Shown here: in pieces, positions 53,848-64,000 of the stretch | Layout of the letters: each line of letters opens with the position of its first letter | How positions within the stretch are numbered: position 1 is the stretch's first letter | The notes under the pieces: generated by a model | What the model saw: only the letters and a program-made list of their open reading frames with translations | What the model was told of the DNA's origin: nothing | Database searches by the model: none | Program-made: the position numbers and the translations under genes | NCBI GenBank assembly: GCA_033182465.1 | Contig: CP137319.1 | Location: 3,100,001-3,164,000, forward strand | Length of the DNA: 64,000 nucleotides | DNA from: Sanghuangporus weigelae | Lineage: Eukaryota; Basidiomycota; Agaricomycetes; Hymenochaetales; Hymenochaetaceae | Direction of reading: 5' to 3'

Positions 53848-55637
53848 CTAAGGTGAAGACGGTGGACTCTCAACCTCTGGCTTGGGACGGGGTCCTAGAT
53901 CACGGAACCAATGAGCGTATCGATGGTAGGCGGCGTGATCCCTCTGCTCCGCGATTCCGTTGACTATTTCGGCGACATTGAACTGTATGGTCCATGCTGG
54001 ATGCAGTCCCAATGCCTGTCTGATATTCTGTGTGCGCTCGGCTAATCTGGTGTTCATTCGTTCCACATGCTCGGGCACGTCTAACTCATACTGACAACAG
54101 TGACAGCCAAAAGCGATATTTTAGAACAGGCACACAGTGAAGAAAAGTTAACTCACAGGACTCCTGGAATAGGTGAACTCGTTCTCCCCGGTTCTCCAAA
54201 GGAGCACCGCGCGAGCACGGAAGGGACTAGCGAACTTCCGATACGTACCCTCCAGCTCTACTAAGAGGTCGCCCGATTCAGACTCACGGAGCTTAGAGGT
54301 GAACTGCTGAAATGTCCATTGCACTGTGTGCTGCTCAGCTTGTATATAAGGAGAACGGCCCCTCATCGGTCCTGGTTTGTGCTTTCCCTTCTCCCATACC
54401 TTTACCAAAATTGCAAGCTTGATCATAGGGTTTCTAAACCAGTCTTCACCGCGCTCCATAATGTCTTGAGGCGTCTGCGATGATGCAACCTCCAGGATAA
54501 CGACCGGCTGCCCATTGACATACATAGCTCCGTCTGGAATGAAGGAACGTGCTCTGTCAGGATTTGGGTTGTCTGGTCCACGTGTCTCGCCCGAGACATC
54601 AAGATTAGCACCCGCTCTTGTCTAACCGAGTGTAAGTTACCAAGTATTATAGTATAAAATGACATGTTATACGCGCTTCATATTTGAGACCATTGTTGTC
54701 GAAGGGGCGGTGGACGGGATCATAGTTAAGAATTATGGTATTGTAGCATGCCTTCATGGCACCAATGAACACGTCGACGAAGGATTCGCCGACATATTCC
54801 GCTGCCTTGTTGAACTCAGCGGGACATCTAATAGGATACTTCGGATCTCCAGAAACGATAAGTCGTCCTTCATCCTCTCCTTCCTGAACAAAGTCGTACT
54901 GCCGATAAGTAGATCAATTTTAGTTACGCATCATAAGAAAGACTTGATACTCACACTAAGGTCCGCCGGCAGCTCAGCGAGTATAGAGCTGAGGAATTCA
55001 AGGTAAACACCATTCTTTATAATAACACCCTAGAGGGGATCAGGGCGTTATATAAAAATACAAAGACTACAACAACTCACTTCGACAAAATGACGTTCCT
55101 TCCAACTCGTTAGTTGCCGCTTTAGATCAGTTGGAAGAGGGGGTGACTGTTCGTCCCACAAGGGAACTGAGTCATACTCAACGCCTGTCTTTGCTTGATA
55201 AGGGAAAAAGTGTCTCACTAGTCTTGCCCCTTTTCAACATGAATGTATCTTCATGATTACATTCTGGAGACGGCGGCTCTAATTGCAAATTCTCAGATAA
55301 GTCTAAAGGGGATATGACATTGAATGCAATGCTCTCACCGTCATCGGGCTTTCCAAACAAATCCTCCGGCAGTACATGCTTTGCAAGTTGAGGCGAGTCA
55401 CCTAGTCACAAATTGTCGTCATTCAAATAAATCTCGGAGAATCATATTGTCATATGCTGTTACCGGCTTTACGCTTGACGAAGGGGGAAAGTTCTCTGTC
55501 CCTCGAGGGTGGCGGGATGCCTGGGCGCAAGTTGGCACTTTTCAGATAAATTACAGAGGAACATTGTGTGAGATGCTCTTACGCTTCGCGACCTGGGACC
55601 GTATCTGATTCCCGTTATTCCTCGACAATGGATACAT
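53848..55637 (-). CDS. Protein with PD-(D/E)XK-like core, unknown role
   Basis: Probable start MYPLSRNNGNQIRSQVAK at 55637, then HVLPEDLFGKPDDGESIAF, SVEYDSVPLWDEQSPPLP and DLKRQLTSWKERHFVE over several short introns. Next come NGVYLEFLSSILAELPADL, DEGRLIVSGDPKYPIRCPAE, then FIPDGAMYVNGQPVVILEVA with SSQTPQDIMERGEDW and IKLAILVKVWE. The C-terminus is PEHVERMNTRLAERTQ and a Pro-rich end at 53848. The PD...(about 12)...E-V-A pattern with a following Trp helix resembles the restriction-endonuclease-like fold of Uma2-type proteins. The third catalytic Lys is not obvious (VKVWEKGK is a candidate). The family is known to me only as an uncharacterised Agaricomycete group. Confidence 0.68.
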
Positions 55638-55799
55638 GGTGTCAGTAGAAGCAAGGCTGGGGCAATGGGACTACCATGCTAAAACATGGCGGTAAGATTC
55701 AGAGTTGCAAGGATGCAAGGATGGGAGAGTTTTGGTCCCTCCAGACTTTTATACTGGCGCAATGACTGGAGTCAGCGTAAGACACACCTGCCATGAATG

Positions 55800-55855
55800 T
55801 ATTGTCTTATCTAACTAGGCCGCGTCATGCCCTCTTGTCACGACCTAGTTAGGTT
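55800..55855. other. Short inverted repeat
   Basis: CTAACTAGG near 55812 is repeated inverted as CCTAGTTAG near 55845, with about 25 bp between. It could form a hairpin. It lies upstream of the PD-(D/E)XK-like gene start and outside any supported gene. Meaning unknown. Confidence 0.4.
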
Positions 55856-56155
55856 GCGCTTATGAGTACGTACTGCTGTTAGTACTGGCCAAAAATAAAT
55901 ATGATTATTTTATGAGCAGCCAGGTGGGATGAATCAGAGCCTCGGCATCCGAGGTCGAGCCGGAGCTCAGTTCCGACTCGGCTGGTGCCGAGAAGAAACA
56001 TGATCACATGATCGACTCCGTATTGGTTTTGGCGTCTCAATCCCAGCGACCAGATATAAGTATACACATATTCACGCATCTACTACAGGAACTGACAATA
56101 GACTTTAGTCCCAGTCTCTCGTGCGAATCGTGATACTGAGAAACCAGCACTGATA

Positions 56156-58457
56156 GTGCTGAAGTCAGAGACAATCTCAAGAGAAGCAGTACCCGAGCAC
56201 GACAACTCCGTTCCAAGTCGTGCACATTCTGCTCAGCAAGTCCCAGACTCCTCCAAGACGCCTTCAGTATTGCAGATTTGTCATACAGTAGGAGCTTCTC
56301 GTGGTAGCGAGCAAACATTCATCAACTCTGTCAACGCGAAGAAGCAGCCGATATCGAGTGGGCAGCGTCTTGCGTATGCCGATGGTACGTTGTTAGCACC
56401 TCCCCGCATCTCTTGGACGCTGAATGATTACCTTATCCAGTGCTCAAGAGTGAAAAAAGCGTAGACTTGCGAAAACCAGTTGAACAGACGGATGATCGTG
56501 GCAGACATCTTGATGGAAGCGCCCGAGAGTTAGACTCCAGTGCGTGCGTCTAATGATCTGATAGGTGTCATCTAACGTTTCGACAAAGACCGCCATACCA
56601 AACCTCCCTTACCATCGAGCCCTGCAATTCCGCCCTCTGTTGATGCCCATGATAAGCAGGACTCTAAGCTCCACCAGCGCAATGAGGAGGTTGCAGCCTT
56701 GACAGACAAAGCCGATGCCGGTGATATCCCAGTATTCAGCCATGCGCAATCAGGAGTTAGCTCTTCCGATTCCGCTAGGACCGATGAGGATTTAAATTAC
56801 GACCCGGTAGCTACTCCGGCGGTGAACTCCGTGAAATCTCCAGGCTTGCGAAGCGATGAAATGTCCGATGAAGTAAATAGTAGTGTCCCGCTCATCCGTA
56901 GTGATCGGAAGAGCCATGGTGAGTATTCTTTCGTAATGTGCGCGTTAAGATGCTCATTTGCTTGTTAGACATTGAAAATGGCGCTATTTGTCCGGCGAAG
57001 AGATGAAATGACTCCGTTAGCTCAGTCGGCCGCGCGGTCGCATATTCCCCTGCTGCCGAGAGCGGATTGCAGGATAAATCAGCATCAGAATGTGTCGTTG
57101 GGATCGACCAAAACACTTTGGACTTTAATGTATGTATGAAAGCCGGAGAACACGGTCTCGGAATAGGCACCCTCGATGGGTCCGTTCTCTTACTTGACCA
57201 AACTAGTCTGACACGGAAGGCTCGGCGTCAGAAAAAGCTAATACTGTCGTAGTACAGAAAGGCGGCGGTGGCACTCCTCAACGAAGGAAGAATATTAGCT
57301 CAGAGGACCGACTGTTCCAACCTGCAGGGTGTAGAAGACCTGTGTCTGAAGGTCTGTCTGTAATCGTCTACAAACATGATGGGATCGTGCTTACCTCCTA
57401 TCATCGTAAAGATTCATCACCGTCTAAATCACTCGGCTCCCCTAAAGTTTCCGCGCATCAAGCTAGCGCATCTCATAAACCTGTAGAAGCTTCTCCTATA
57501 GCCCTTACTTCTATCGGGAACCGTTCATTTCGGAAGGTACTTATGGGTTAGCATTGACGTAGACGAGATAGTCTAAACATCGCGCGCTCGTTTAGACTCA
57601 GCCAATCTATCAAGCCCTTTGACATCGCAAAAGATGCATGAAGCGGAAGACACCACAGGAGAAAAGCCCGTTGCGCAAGAATCTGAATCAAAGAAAAGCA
57701 TCGAAAATCAGACTCTCAAAGGTAACTTAGACCGCTAGCTGAAGGTACCATCCCTTCCTGACTTTTCGTTACAGAGACCAAGTTAAGGGCTACTGTTAAC
57801 TCTTCGCAGGTTAAGAGCTCGTCTGCATCCAATAGGCGATCTGACACACTTTCCGAAACCTCTCTAAAGAGTGACTATAAGACATCAGGTTTGCCTGCTC
57901 CTAAACGTTGTCCTACGATTCGCTCACTCGATTTAATAGCCCTCAGCGAACAACACGTCGAGTATGCAGAGACACATTCTCGGTCTCCGGCTCCTGGGAT
58001 CAACGATACGGACGGAGAAACGACAGGTACTTCCATTTGTCGTAAATAATCTTCCGATCGGTACATCTGATCGGATACATTTATGTTAGCAAAATCAAAG
58101 GCAGCTAATCGGTCAATTGAAGATTCTCATACACAGGCTGTGCTCCGAATTGTGCTTCAAGTCACGAAACATCAGTACACAAATCGAGCCTTGAAAGTCC
58201 CGACAGCAGGTTCCGAACTGGGTTCACAGCAGAACTTAGTGACTTCGAACAGCGGGGACAACATCATTCGCTACGATGCTTCTTGGAGTTCGTCTCTCGT
58301 CCCTGTCCGAGATCATGGTACGATGGCAGAAATGCAACGGCCAACACAAGGAGCAGAAGAGAAAGTCTCATCGTGCAGTATGTTTCTATATCATTTTCAT
58401 GATAGCACTGCACTAAAATTTCAGAAGATGCAGGGTCAACGACGACTAGTGCATTAG
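56156..58457 (+). CDS. Ser-rich disordered protein, multi-exon, borders uncertain
   Basis: A series of plus-strand open blocks of about 120-300 bp separated by short GT-AG introns (for example about 56921-56968, 57537-57596, 57721-57773). Exons are rich in Ser, Asp, Glu, Pro and Lys, with no hydrophobic core: SSDSARTDEDLNYDPVATP, DEVNSSVPLIRSDRKSH, SKSLGSPKVSAHQASASH, EDTTGEKPVAQESESKK. No ATG with good context is visible at the left end and no domain is recognised. It is probably a long intrinsically disordered fungal protein, possibly nuclear. Exon phases were not all verified, so the coordinates mark the coding-like stretch and not exact ends. Confidence 0.45.
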
Positions 58458-58794
58458 AACGTCCTGCCTGGGATTGCTACCAGAGAGCTACTCGAAAATA
58501 ATACTCCGCCCGAATCAAATGGACCATTAGATCGCACCGCTCTCGCCGTGAACCGAGCAGAGCTACCATGGTCCCAACGGGGCCGATCGAATGTAAGTTC
58601 TGCATTACTTCACGATCATTCACCAGACTCTAAGGATAGAAAGAGTGCGTCGATGCGATCCGATGTTACAATTGATCAGTGCTCACTCTTGTCTTAAAGC
58701 ATCTGCATCTGCTTCAGAAGAGGGAGAGTCCCTTTTGTATGGTTCCTCGAGACTGGTTTCACAGAAGACTGATGCAAATATGGAAGGCATTCAT
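58458..58794. other. Spacer, possibly further exons of the disordered gene
   Basis: Plus-strand pieces with the same Ser/Glu-rich flavour continue (for example near 58500-58600 and 58690-58750), but I cannot place splice sites with confidence. Confidence 0.3.
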
Positions 58795-59015
58795 TGTTGA
58801 GAACTGGTCGTCGTGACTGTTTTATTTTCATTCAGACTATTTCCTTTTCCGTACAACCAGCTTCTCGCTGTAACACCTCAGTCTTCTACTATATTCATCA
58901 GACTGAGATGAGGCTCTTATATTCATTCTGCATATCTCTTCCTGTGTAGCACAATTTCATTAGGTACAAAAATAAGAGTCTTCCACTAAATTCATCAGAC
59001 TGAGCACAATTTCAT
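58795..59015. repeat. Dispersed repeat with paired hairpin motif, copy 2
   Basis: Same layout as 41422-41660: the leading TGTTGAGAA, then CTATTTCCTTTTC, the hairpin motif at 58876-58917, and a second, slightly changed motif at 58976-59004. Spacing between motifs is about 100 bp here and 110 bp there. The sequence outside differs, so the repeat unit is about 220-240 bp. Confidence 0.7.
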
Positions 59016-59189
59016 TATGACTCACATTGCTATTAGAGACGTCTCACATCGACTCCACACAAATACTCTCAATCCTCATCGTGTCCGCTTCATTCATCGT
59101 ACCGCTTCGTATCGTATCGTAACCGTGGCTGGCTAGAGACAAAACGCTGATCGTGCGCCACTCAGATTCATCCATAGAACCCCCTCGGT

Positions 59190-59590
59190 CTATGTACTCA
59201 GCTCGAAGTGCCCTAAGAGCAATGATATGAATGACTCGCCAACCTCGAGTCTCTTTGCTTTGAGTCTTGAGCTTGCGATAAAACGCTCGTGAGACGTCTT
59301 CCGACCAAACTGATCATTGAGCGTTTTCCAGAGAGCTTTAGAAGTCTTATTTTCCGCTAGTAGTTCACCGAGAAAGCGGAAGTCGATGTTGAAAGCCAGC
59401 TGGAGTTTCACAGTACTCAGCTTCCTCCGGATAAATCATGACATCTAGACGCCGCGAAGTCCCTTCGACGAAGCCGAGCCAACCATTGCAAGTCAGAACA
59501 AGTTCCTGCATAGCCTTCCAGGCAAAGAAGTTTGTGCCATCGGCTGTCAAGAAGTCCTCCTTCTCAAATCGTCGGATCTCGTAATCGCCA
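59190..59590 (-). mobile_element. Copia-type gag fossil fragment
   Basis: Minus-strand pieces read GTNFFAWKAMQELVLTCNGW and LWKTLNDQFGRKTSHERF with RLKAKRLEVGESF, which match the conserved parts of copia gag (UBN2-like). The fragment is about 400 bp, broken, with no pol or LTR beside it. It is not closely related to the gag at 16.6-17.9 kb. Old fossil. Confidence 0.55.
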
Positions 59591-59599
59591 GGAGGCTTT

Positions 59600-61076
59600 G
59601 TGTATTGTTAAGTGCGTTCGGAGGACGCCATGGATTACAGAAAAAGTGGTATTTGAGCGCAAGAGGTAAAGGAGATCGCTGAAAAGGCTGTATCGATGAT
59701 AACCGAATTTGAATAGACTGAGTTGGGACACAGAGGCCCTGAGCTAACTTGCAAAAGCTCGTTGGAAGTCTGTTCCTTTTGTCCGTCGACACTTAGCGAC
59801 TCGATGATGAAATAGCCGTGCTCGTTAAATGAACCTTTACAGTTGCTGAGAATACTGGTAACTATTCTCGCGAGACAGAAGGAGACGGGTATCAGTCAGT
59901 GAGCGAGAGACGAGGCTGACTTGTGGGATGACGCACGCTTATGTAATGCCATAACTCATGTAATTAACTCATGTAATTAGATAAAGTTTCTCGACCATAC
60001 GGCTTATTCAATTCAATTCCAATTCTTATCTTCTCGTTTCTCGTTTATAACTATCTCAAATACATATCTTTAATGCTTGACTGGACAATACTATGGATTC
60101 ATCTTTCTGGACGTAGATAAGCTAGCGACTCGAGTTTCTTCACTACTCCTCGTGTATCAGAACGATGGGTAATGGGTATATAGTACAAAAAAACATCTAC
60201 CTTGACCAAGCGCTCCATTTAGACAAAGTACTTATTCACGTCAACCGTAGCATTGTTCGTGAAGTTTTGGCTGTAGAAGACAGTGATGAGTTACTTTGTC
60301 TTTCCGATGCTAGAGATGTATATACGTACGTGGTAGTCTGCTCGTGGCGGCCCCTTCCGAACGTGAAGAAGTACGAGAAGTTTATCTCAAACTTGCGACG
60401 GATGACTTGGTTAGGACGGATGACCTGGGTGAGGGGTTAATCGGTCATTACGTGCAAGGACATTCAAGAAACGAATAGCAATATGGACGTACGATAGGTC
60501 CGATAGCGTTACCGACATGATCGGTGAACGAAATAGTTGCAATTTCTGTGCCAGTGTTAGTGAAATCGACGTTGACACTTGAAGACATGATTCGAGTGTT
60601 TCGCGTATATATTGAGGTTCAAGCTGGGGTGGCTGGTGTTGATAAAACTCGACTATGAGCTTGAGTAGTCCAACCAGAAGACTTGACCCTTTTTATACCG
60701 TCGGAGGACTACAGTTCTGGTGAGCTCAGTGATGAAGCACGCACAGTAGTGCGAGCCCTCAGAAAGAGAAGATGATTGGGCGATTTGCTTGTGCTTGTGA
60801 AATGAGCGTCTGAAAGTCTTCCAAGACATGGAAGGAATGGTTCCACCTGTTTCCACTGCGCAAAACGAAATGAGCGTCAATCTGATTTATATGATAATAT
60901 CAAGTGGTTGCAGAACCTTGGATGCTATCTTCGAATGAGAAGGAGTGGACTAGGACGTTCGTTCACTGACAAGAGCGGCATATCCCGAATAAATTGCCTA
61001 ATCGGTCGGTCGACCCTGGTCTTTCCCACACCAACCCCTCCTCCAGGCAGGAGCGTTGAAAAATTTACTGAAAAGC
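59600..61076. other. Gene-poor stretch
   Basis: AT-rich repeats of TCTCGTTT near 60030, then a 91-codon plus-strand frame starting at ATG 60165 (MGNGYIVQKNIYLDQALHLD) that has fairly normal protein composition but no family and no splice partners. A plus-strand frame at 60908-61114 is equally unsupported. I call no gene here. Confidence 0.3.
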
Positions 61077-61502
61077 TCACCGCTTATCTTGAGTCATTGA
61101 ACGTGCTTTTCTAGCCATCCTATTGGAAGATGTGGTGCTCTTAGTCCGGCTTTCGCACCATTGAGTCTTGGCGGAAATTACAATCGACCGACCGGAACTA
61201 GCCTCGAGTAATATCGCAAAAACTCCTTCTCGTTTATCAGATTGACGCCCTACTCTTCCATGCTTTTGGCAGCACGAATGTCGCCTGGAGCTAGGATCGA
61301 AACCTATTTTCTCGTGGTTCATGTGAGGATCGGCCTTACGAGACGAACTCCGGCTAGAGTGCACACGATCCCCCCTCCAAGTAAGCGCTTCAGCTAGCGA
61401 AGTCTTCCTTCCTTGTTCCAAAAAGCCACTTCTTCTGCTATCAGTCATGGGTGAGGAACTAGATGATGGCGCGACACTGTGAGTTTTTGGCTTCGTCTTC
61501 AT
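61077..61502 (-). CDS. Hypothetical 141-aa Ser/Arg-rich frame, doubtful
   Basis: A minus-strand open frame from ATG 61502. It is basic and Ser-rich (SSSSSPMTDSRRSGF, SSRSSSRKADPHMNHEKIG), with no domain. It overlaps the first exon and intron of the vWA gene on the other strand, so it may be a chance frame in its promoter. Included because it is longer than the other unsupported frames of this stretch. Confidence 0.2.
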   Translation of the reverse strand: MKTKPKTHSVAPSSSSSPMTDSRRSGFLEQGRKTSLAEALTWRGDRVHSSRSSSRKADPHMNHEKIGFDPSSRRHSCCQKHGRVGRQSDKREGVFAILLEASSGRSIVISAKTQWCESRTKSTTSSNRMARKARSMTQDKR

Positions 61503-63062
61503 GGTTTAGCCCGTTAAACAGTCAATGAAACAAACGTACAGCGATCTTTTATTCATTCTTGACTCTACTGCAAGCATGGGCAGTTATATCGAAAGCGCAA
61601 AGAACAACATTGTCGAAATCTGCAGCATCCTTGCTGCTTCTGGGAGGTTGAGAAGCCAAGATGGACTCCAAATCGGACTCATCGCGTACCGCGACTATCC
61701 CATAGAGGAAAACGATTTCGTTGTCAAGCCGCACGCATTCACATACAACGTAAAAGAAATGGAGGAGTACCTTGCGCCTATCAGGGCACTAGGTGGCGGA
61801 GATAGACCTGAAGCATTCAGTACAGCGTTAGAGTTTGCTTTTACGAAGATGAATGGATGGAGAGACGAGGCATTGAAGGCATTCGTTGTAACTACGGATG
61901 CTGCACCACATGGTATCAAGGAGCGTGACGATTCTTTTCCCGATGGTGGCCCTAGAGGTATTTCTTAACGTATGCTGTATTGGGATGCCGTTGATTTTGT
62001 TTCGTGAAGGTGTAACTGTCGGTGACCCTATCAAACTGGCCAGAGAAATGGCTTTCCAGGGCTATTCGATCGTAGGTGGTTCTTTTTAGATCATGGAGAC
62101 TAGATTTCGATATCCAACTCTAGTTCACTCTTGCTTGTGAACCGACTCTTGGAAATACCACGGTGATTGTTGCTTACTTCCCTTGTACTCACAAATCTGA
62201 CGATGACATGTAGGAATACGCGATAGACTTCTATAAGGCGCTATCAGATATGACCCTGTGAGTTCATTTGCTGATTATGTGGATATTCCACGAAGTTGAC
62301 TTTCTCGGACTCATCAGAGGAGTATTCTGCGCCTTAACCGACCACAGGCTACTCGCAGCGTGTCTCATTGGATCACTGCTGGAGAGAATTGACTTGAGAA
62401 AGCTGAGTGAAGAGTACCAGGCAGACATAGCAAAGCGAGTGCTCGAGGACCACCTGTCCATCGACGAAGTCGTAGAGGAACTTCATGGAAAGTTGACTTA
62501 TCAGGGTCACCAGGTCACCACCCTCCAAGTCGACGATATTTATAACAATCTACCTGCTGCGAAACATAATTACAAGACTTTCCTGGGAAGCAACTCGCTC
62601 TCAGACGCTTCGAGACTACTGAAGAGGGTGAGCTTCCACTGATGATATGTTGGGCTTATCGACACTTACTTTCCCAGGTATTTTCCCGACGTCATAATTC
62701 TGTGTGTATGAGAGCAGTTCAGGAGAGCAAAAGCAGCTACGGCGACGAGCGCGGCATCTTTTCGACTGTTGCAATTCGATTCCGAAATCTTGGAGCGCAC
62801 AGAATCAGTCTGAAAATGTTCGACGCAGAACTACGAAGCATGAGCGAGGACATTGTCCTTCCGGACAATTTTACGATAGTCAGGACGTTTAAGATCAATA
62901 TTCCCGTCAACTTCGTTCTGACTTGTGGCCCAAGGATCAAAAACTTCAGGTATGTGCATCGATGTCCCTCGTTTACCTTATCCTAAATTGTTACAATTGG
63001 TTAGCCGGACCTTCGACAAGGAGCAGGACATTGATCTAGATCAGATCTTCAACTACTCGTAG
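61447..63062 (+). CDS. von Willebrand factor A (vWA) domain protein
   Basis: Seven exons: 61447-61478, 61542-61957, 62010-62071, 62214-62257, 62318-62627, 62678-62949, 63005-63062, giving about 397 residues with consistent phases. Starting at 61447 (MGEELDDGATL) joins smoothly to DLLFILDSTASMGSYI, whose D-S-T-A-S is the metal-binding MIDAS motif. The next blocks, QIGLIAYRDYP and RALGGGDRPEAF, supply the other MIDAS Thr/Asp-like positions, and AFVVTTDAAPHG the buried strand. A second half (LTDHRLLAACLIGSLLERIDL, then a basic and a beta-rich part) resembles the vWA proteins of fungi related to VwkA-type alpha kinases, but no kinase domain follows. It ends KEQDIDLDQIFNYS. Likely a cytosolic metal-dependent adhesion/scaffold fold; partner unknown. 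Confidence 0.82.
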
Positions 63063-64000
63063 GGGTATACACCACGCCTTGGATGTTCCAAGCTGAGAAG
63101 CAAGATCATGTAATGTTAGGCTCCACAATCAACTGGTGATCTGTGTTATTTTGTTTGTGCTTATCGGATTAGCGCCATGAACAAATGTCCTCTACACAGT
63201 TTCGATAGGGTTCGTTTGCCTTCCGGTCAAAAACACACACGCACATTAACTTCGCTTCACTTGTTCCTGTATCGGAGATCCTCGCAAACGTGTTTCGCGC
63301 ATTGCAGCGCTTATAATCGGGAACTTTGACTCAGCAGTAACTACGTCAATCAGTGGCTTGGTCCGTCAATGCCAATCAAATTGATAACCAGAGGTACTTG
63401 CTGCGGTTCTTTTCAATTCAGAACGCGTGGGCGTTTATTGCATCACCCTCCGCAAAGAACACATTATTGGCCCGCGTCTTCTGCCGGCTTCGGATAAGGT
63501 TTGTCTCCGGAACTTGTTTCAGGACGGTTGAATATCATGGTGTGTACTTTCTTGTGCCGTCTTACACGAGCATTTCTTGCGCAGTGTATTTTTGATGGAA
63601 CGAGCGCTATCGGAGACAGAGCGCACCAAACTTCTGCTACAAACGACCGTTTTCCTCCGGTTTCCTTCTGGGGATTTCATTTCACGATCATTCCACCGTA
63701 ACGCCAGGAAGTGTTCGTTTTAAGAGCGCTGGACTGGAAGAATCAAGTTCACACTAAAGGATAAGGAAACTTTAAGTAGACTCTGAGTCAAGCAGCGAGG
63801 TGTCAATGAGGCGCAACATTCCAGCGCTTCGAAGTGACGACTGCTATTTGAAGACTCTCTGCCTATGAGCTTTTAGCCAGACCGATCATTTCTACACATT
63901 CATCGAAAGAGAGGCAACTGGTGCGCTCTCAAGGTCGGCAGAGCACTATGGACTTTTCTCAACGTCTATCCACGTCCCTGTAAGTCATGCACTAAGAAGC
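63063..64000. other. Window end, no recognised gene
   Basis: About 940 bp with only overlapping chance frames of up to 80 codons. A gene may start beyond the window. Confidence 0.4.

Noticed and set aside
57008-57080. TAGCTCAGTCGG resembling a tRNA A box
   Set aside because: No B box (GGTTCGA-type) follows, no acceptor stem can be formed, and the stretch reads as part of a Ser-rich coding block.

Overview
The window reads as nuclear DNA of a filamentous basidiomycete, most likely a mushroom-forming Agaricomycete. The host genes are dense with short GT-AG introns, mostly about 36-60 bp. The lineage-typical families are a Plavaka-type CACTA transposase, DUF6534-type multi-span proteins, a FunK1-like kinase remnant, an F-box/leucine-rich protein and a chromodomain Ty3/Gypsy element. 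No rRNA, tRNA or CRISPR feature was found. Genus cannot be told from this sequence. || 1-20.6 kb is a transposon nest. A minus-strand Ty3/Gypsy chromovirus (1-11405, cut by the window start) sits inside the RNase H region of a minus-strand Ty1/Copia element (11406-18278). The two visible gypsy LTR pieces looked the same wherever compared, so the insertion is recent. The gypsy LTR itself contains an open reading frame, and two more long frames lie between it and gag. The copia element has a 148-bp LTR and a primer site matching the anticodon loop of initiator tRNA-Met. Its gag and pol are separated by about 1.5 kb that looks like a further LTR-type insertion. Two small DNA elements follow: a fold-back element (18515-19281) and a hAT-type MITE (19927-20567) with an 8-bp target duplication. 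|| 20.6-28.0 kb holds a decayed DUF6534 gene, then a well-delimited CACTA-like (Plavaka) transposon, 21300-28046. It has matching terminal inverted repeats, a 3-bp ATT target duplication, a transposase on the minus strand and a five-exon partner gene of unknown function on the plus strand, tail to tail. || 28.0-45.1 kb is the host-gene part: an F-box protein, a mitochondrial/cytosolic M3 oligopeptidase (saccharolysin/PRD1 type), a P-loop protein with a C-terminal membrane segment, a FunK1-like kinase fragment head-to-head with VPS28 (ESCRT-I), a fungal seven-span membrane protein, and a dynamin-family GTPase. || 45.1-53.7 kb is a DUF6534 expansion: one mostly whole copy (about 48.4-50.0 kb), one rearranged copy and one truncated copy created by a segmental duplication. 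A 405-aa delta-12-type fatty acid desaturase gene lies between the duplicated blocks. 53.8-64.0 kb carries a gene with a PD-(D/E)XK-like core, a multi-exon Ser-rich disordered protein, a hairpin repeat shared with 41.4 kb, a small copia gag fossil and a vWA-domain gene.
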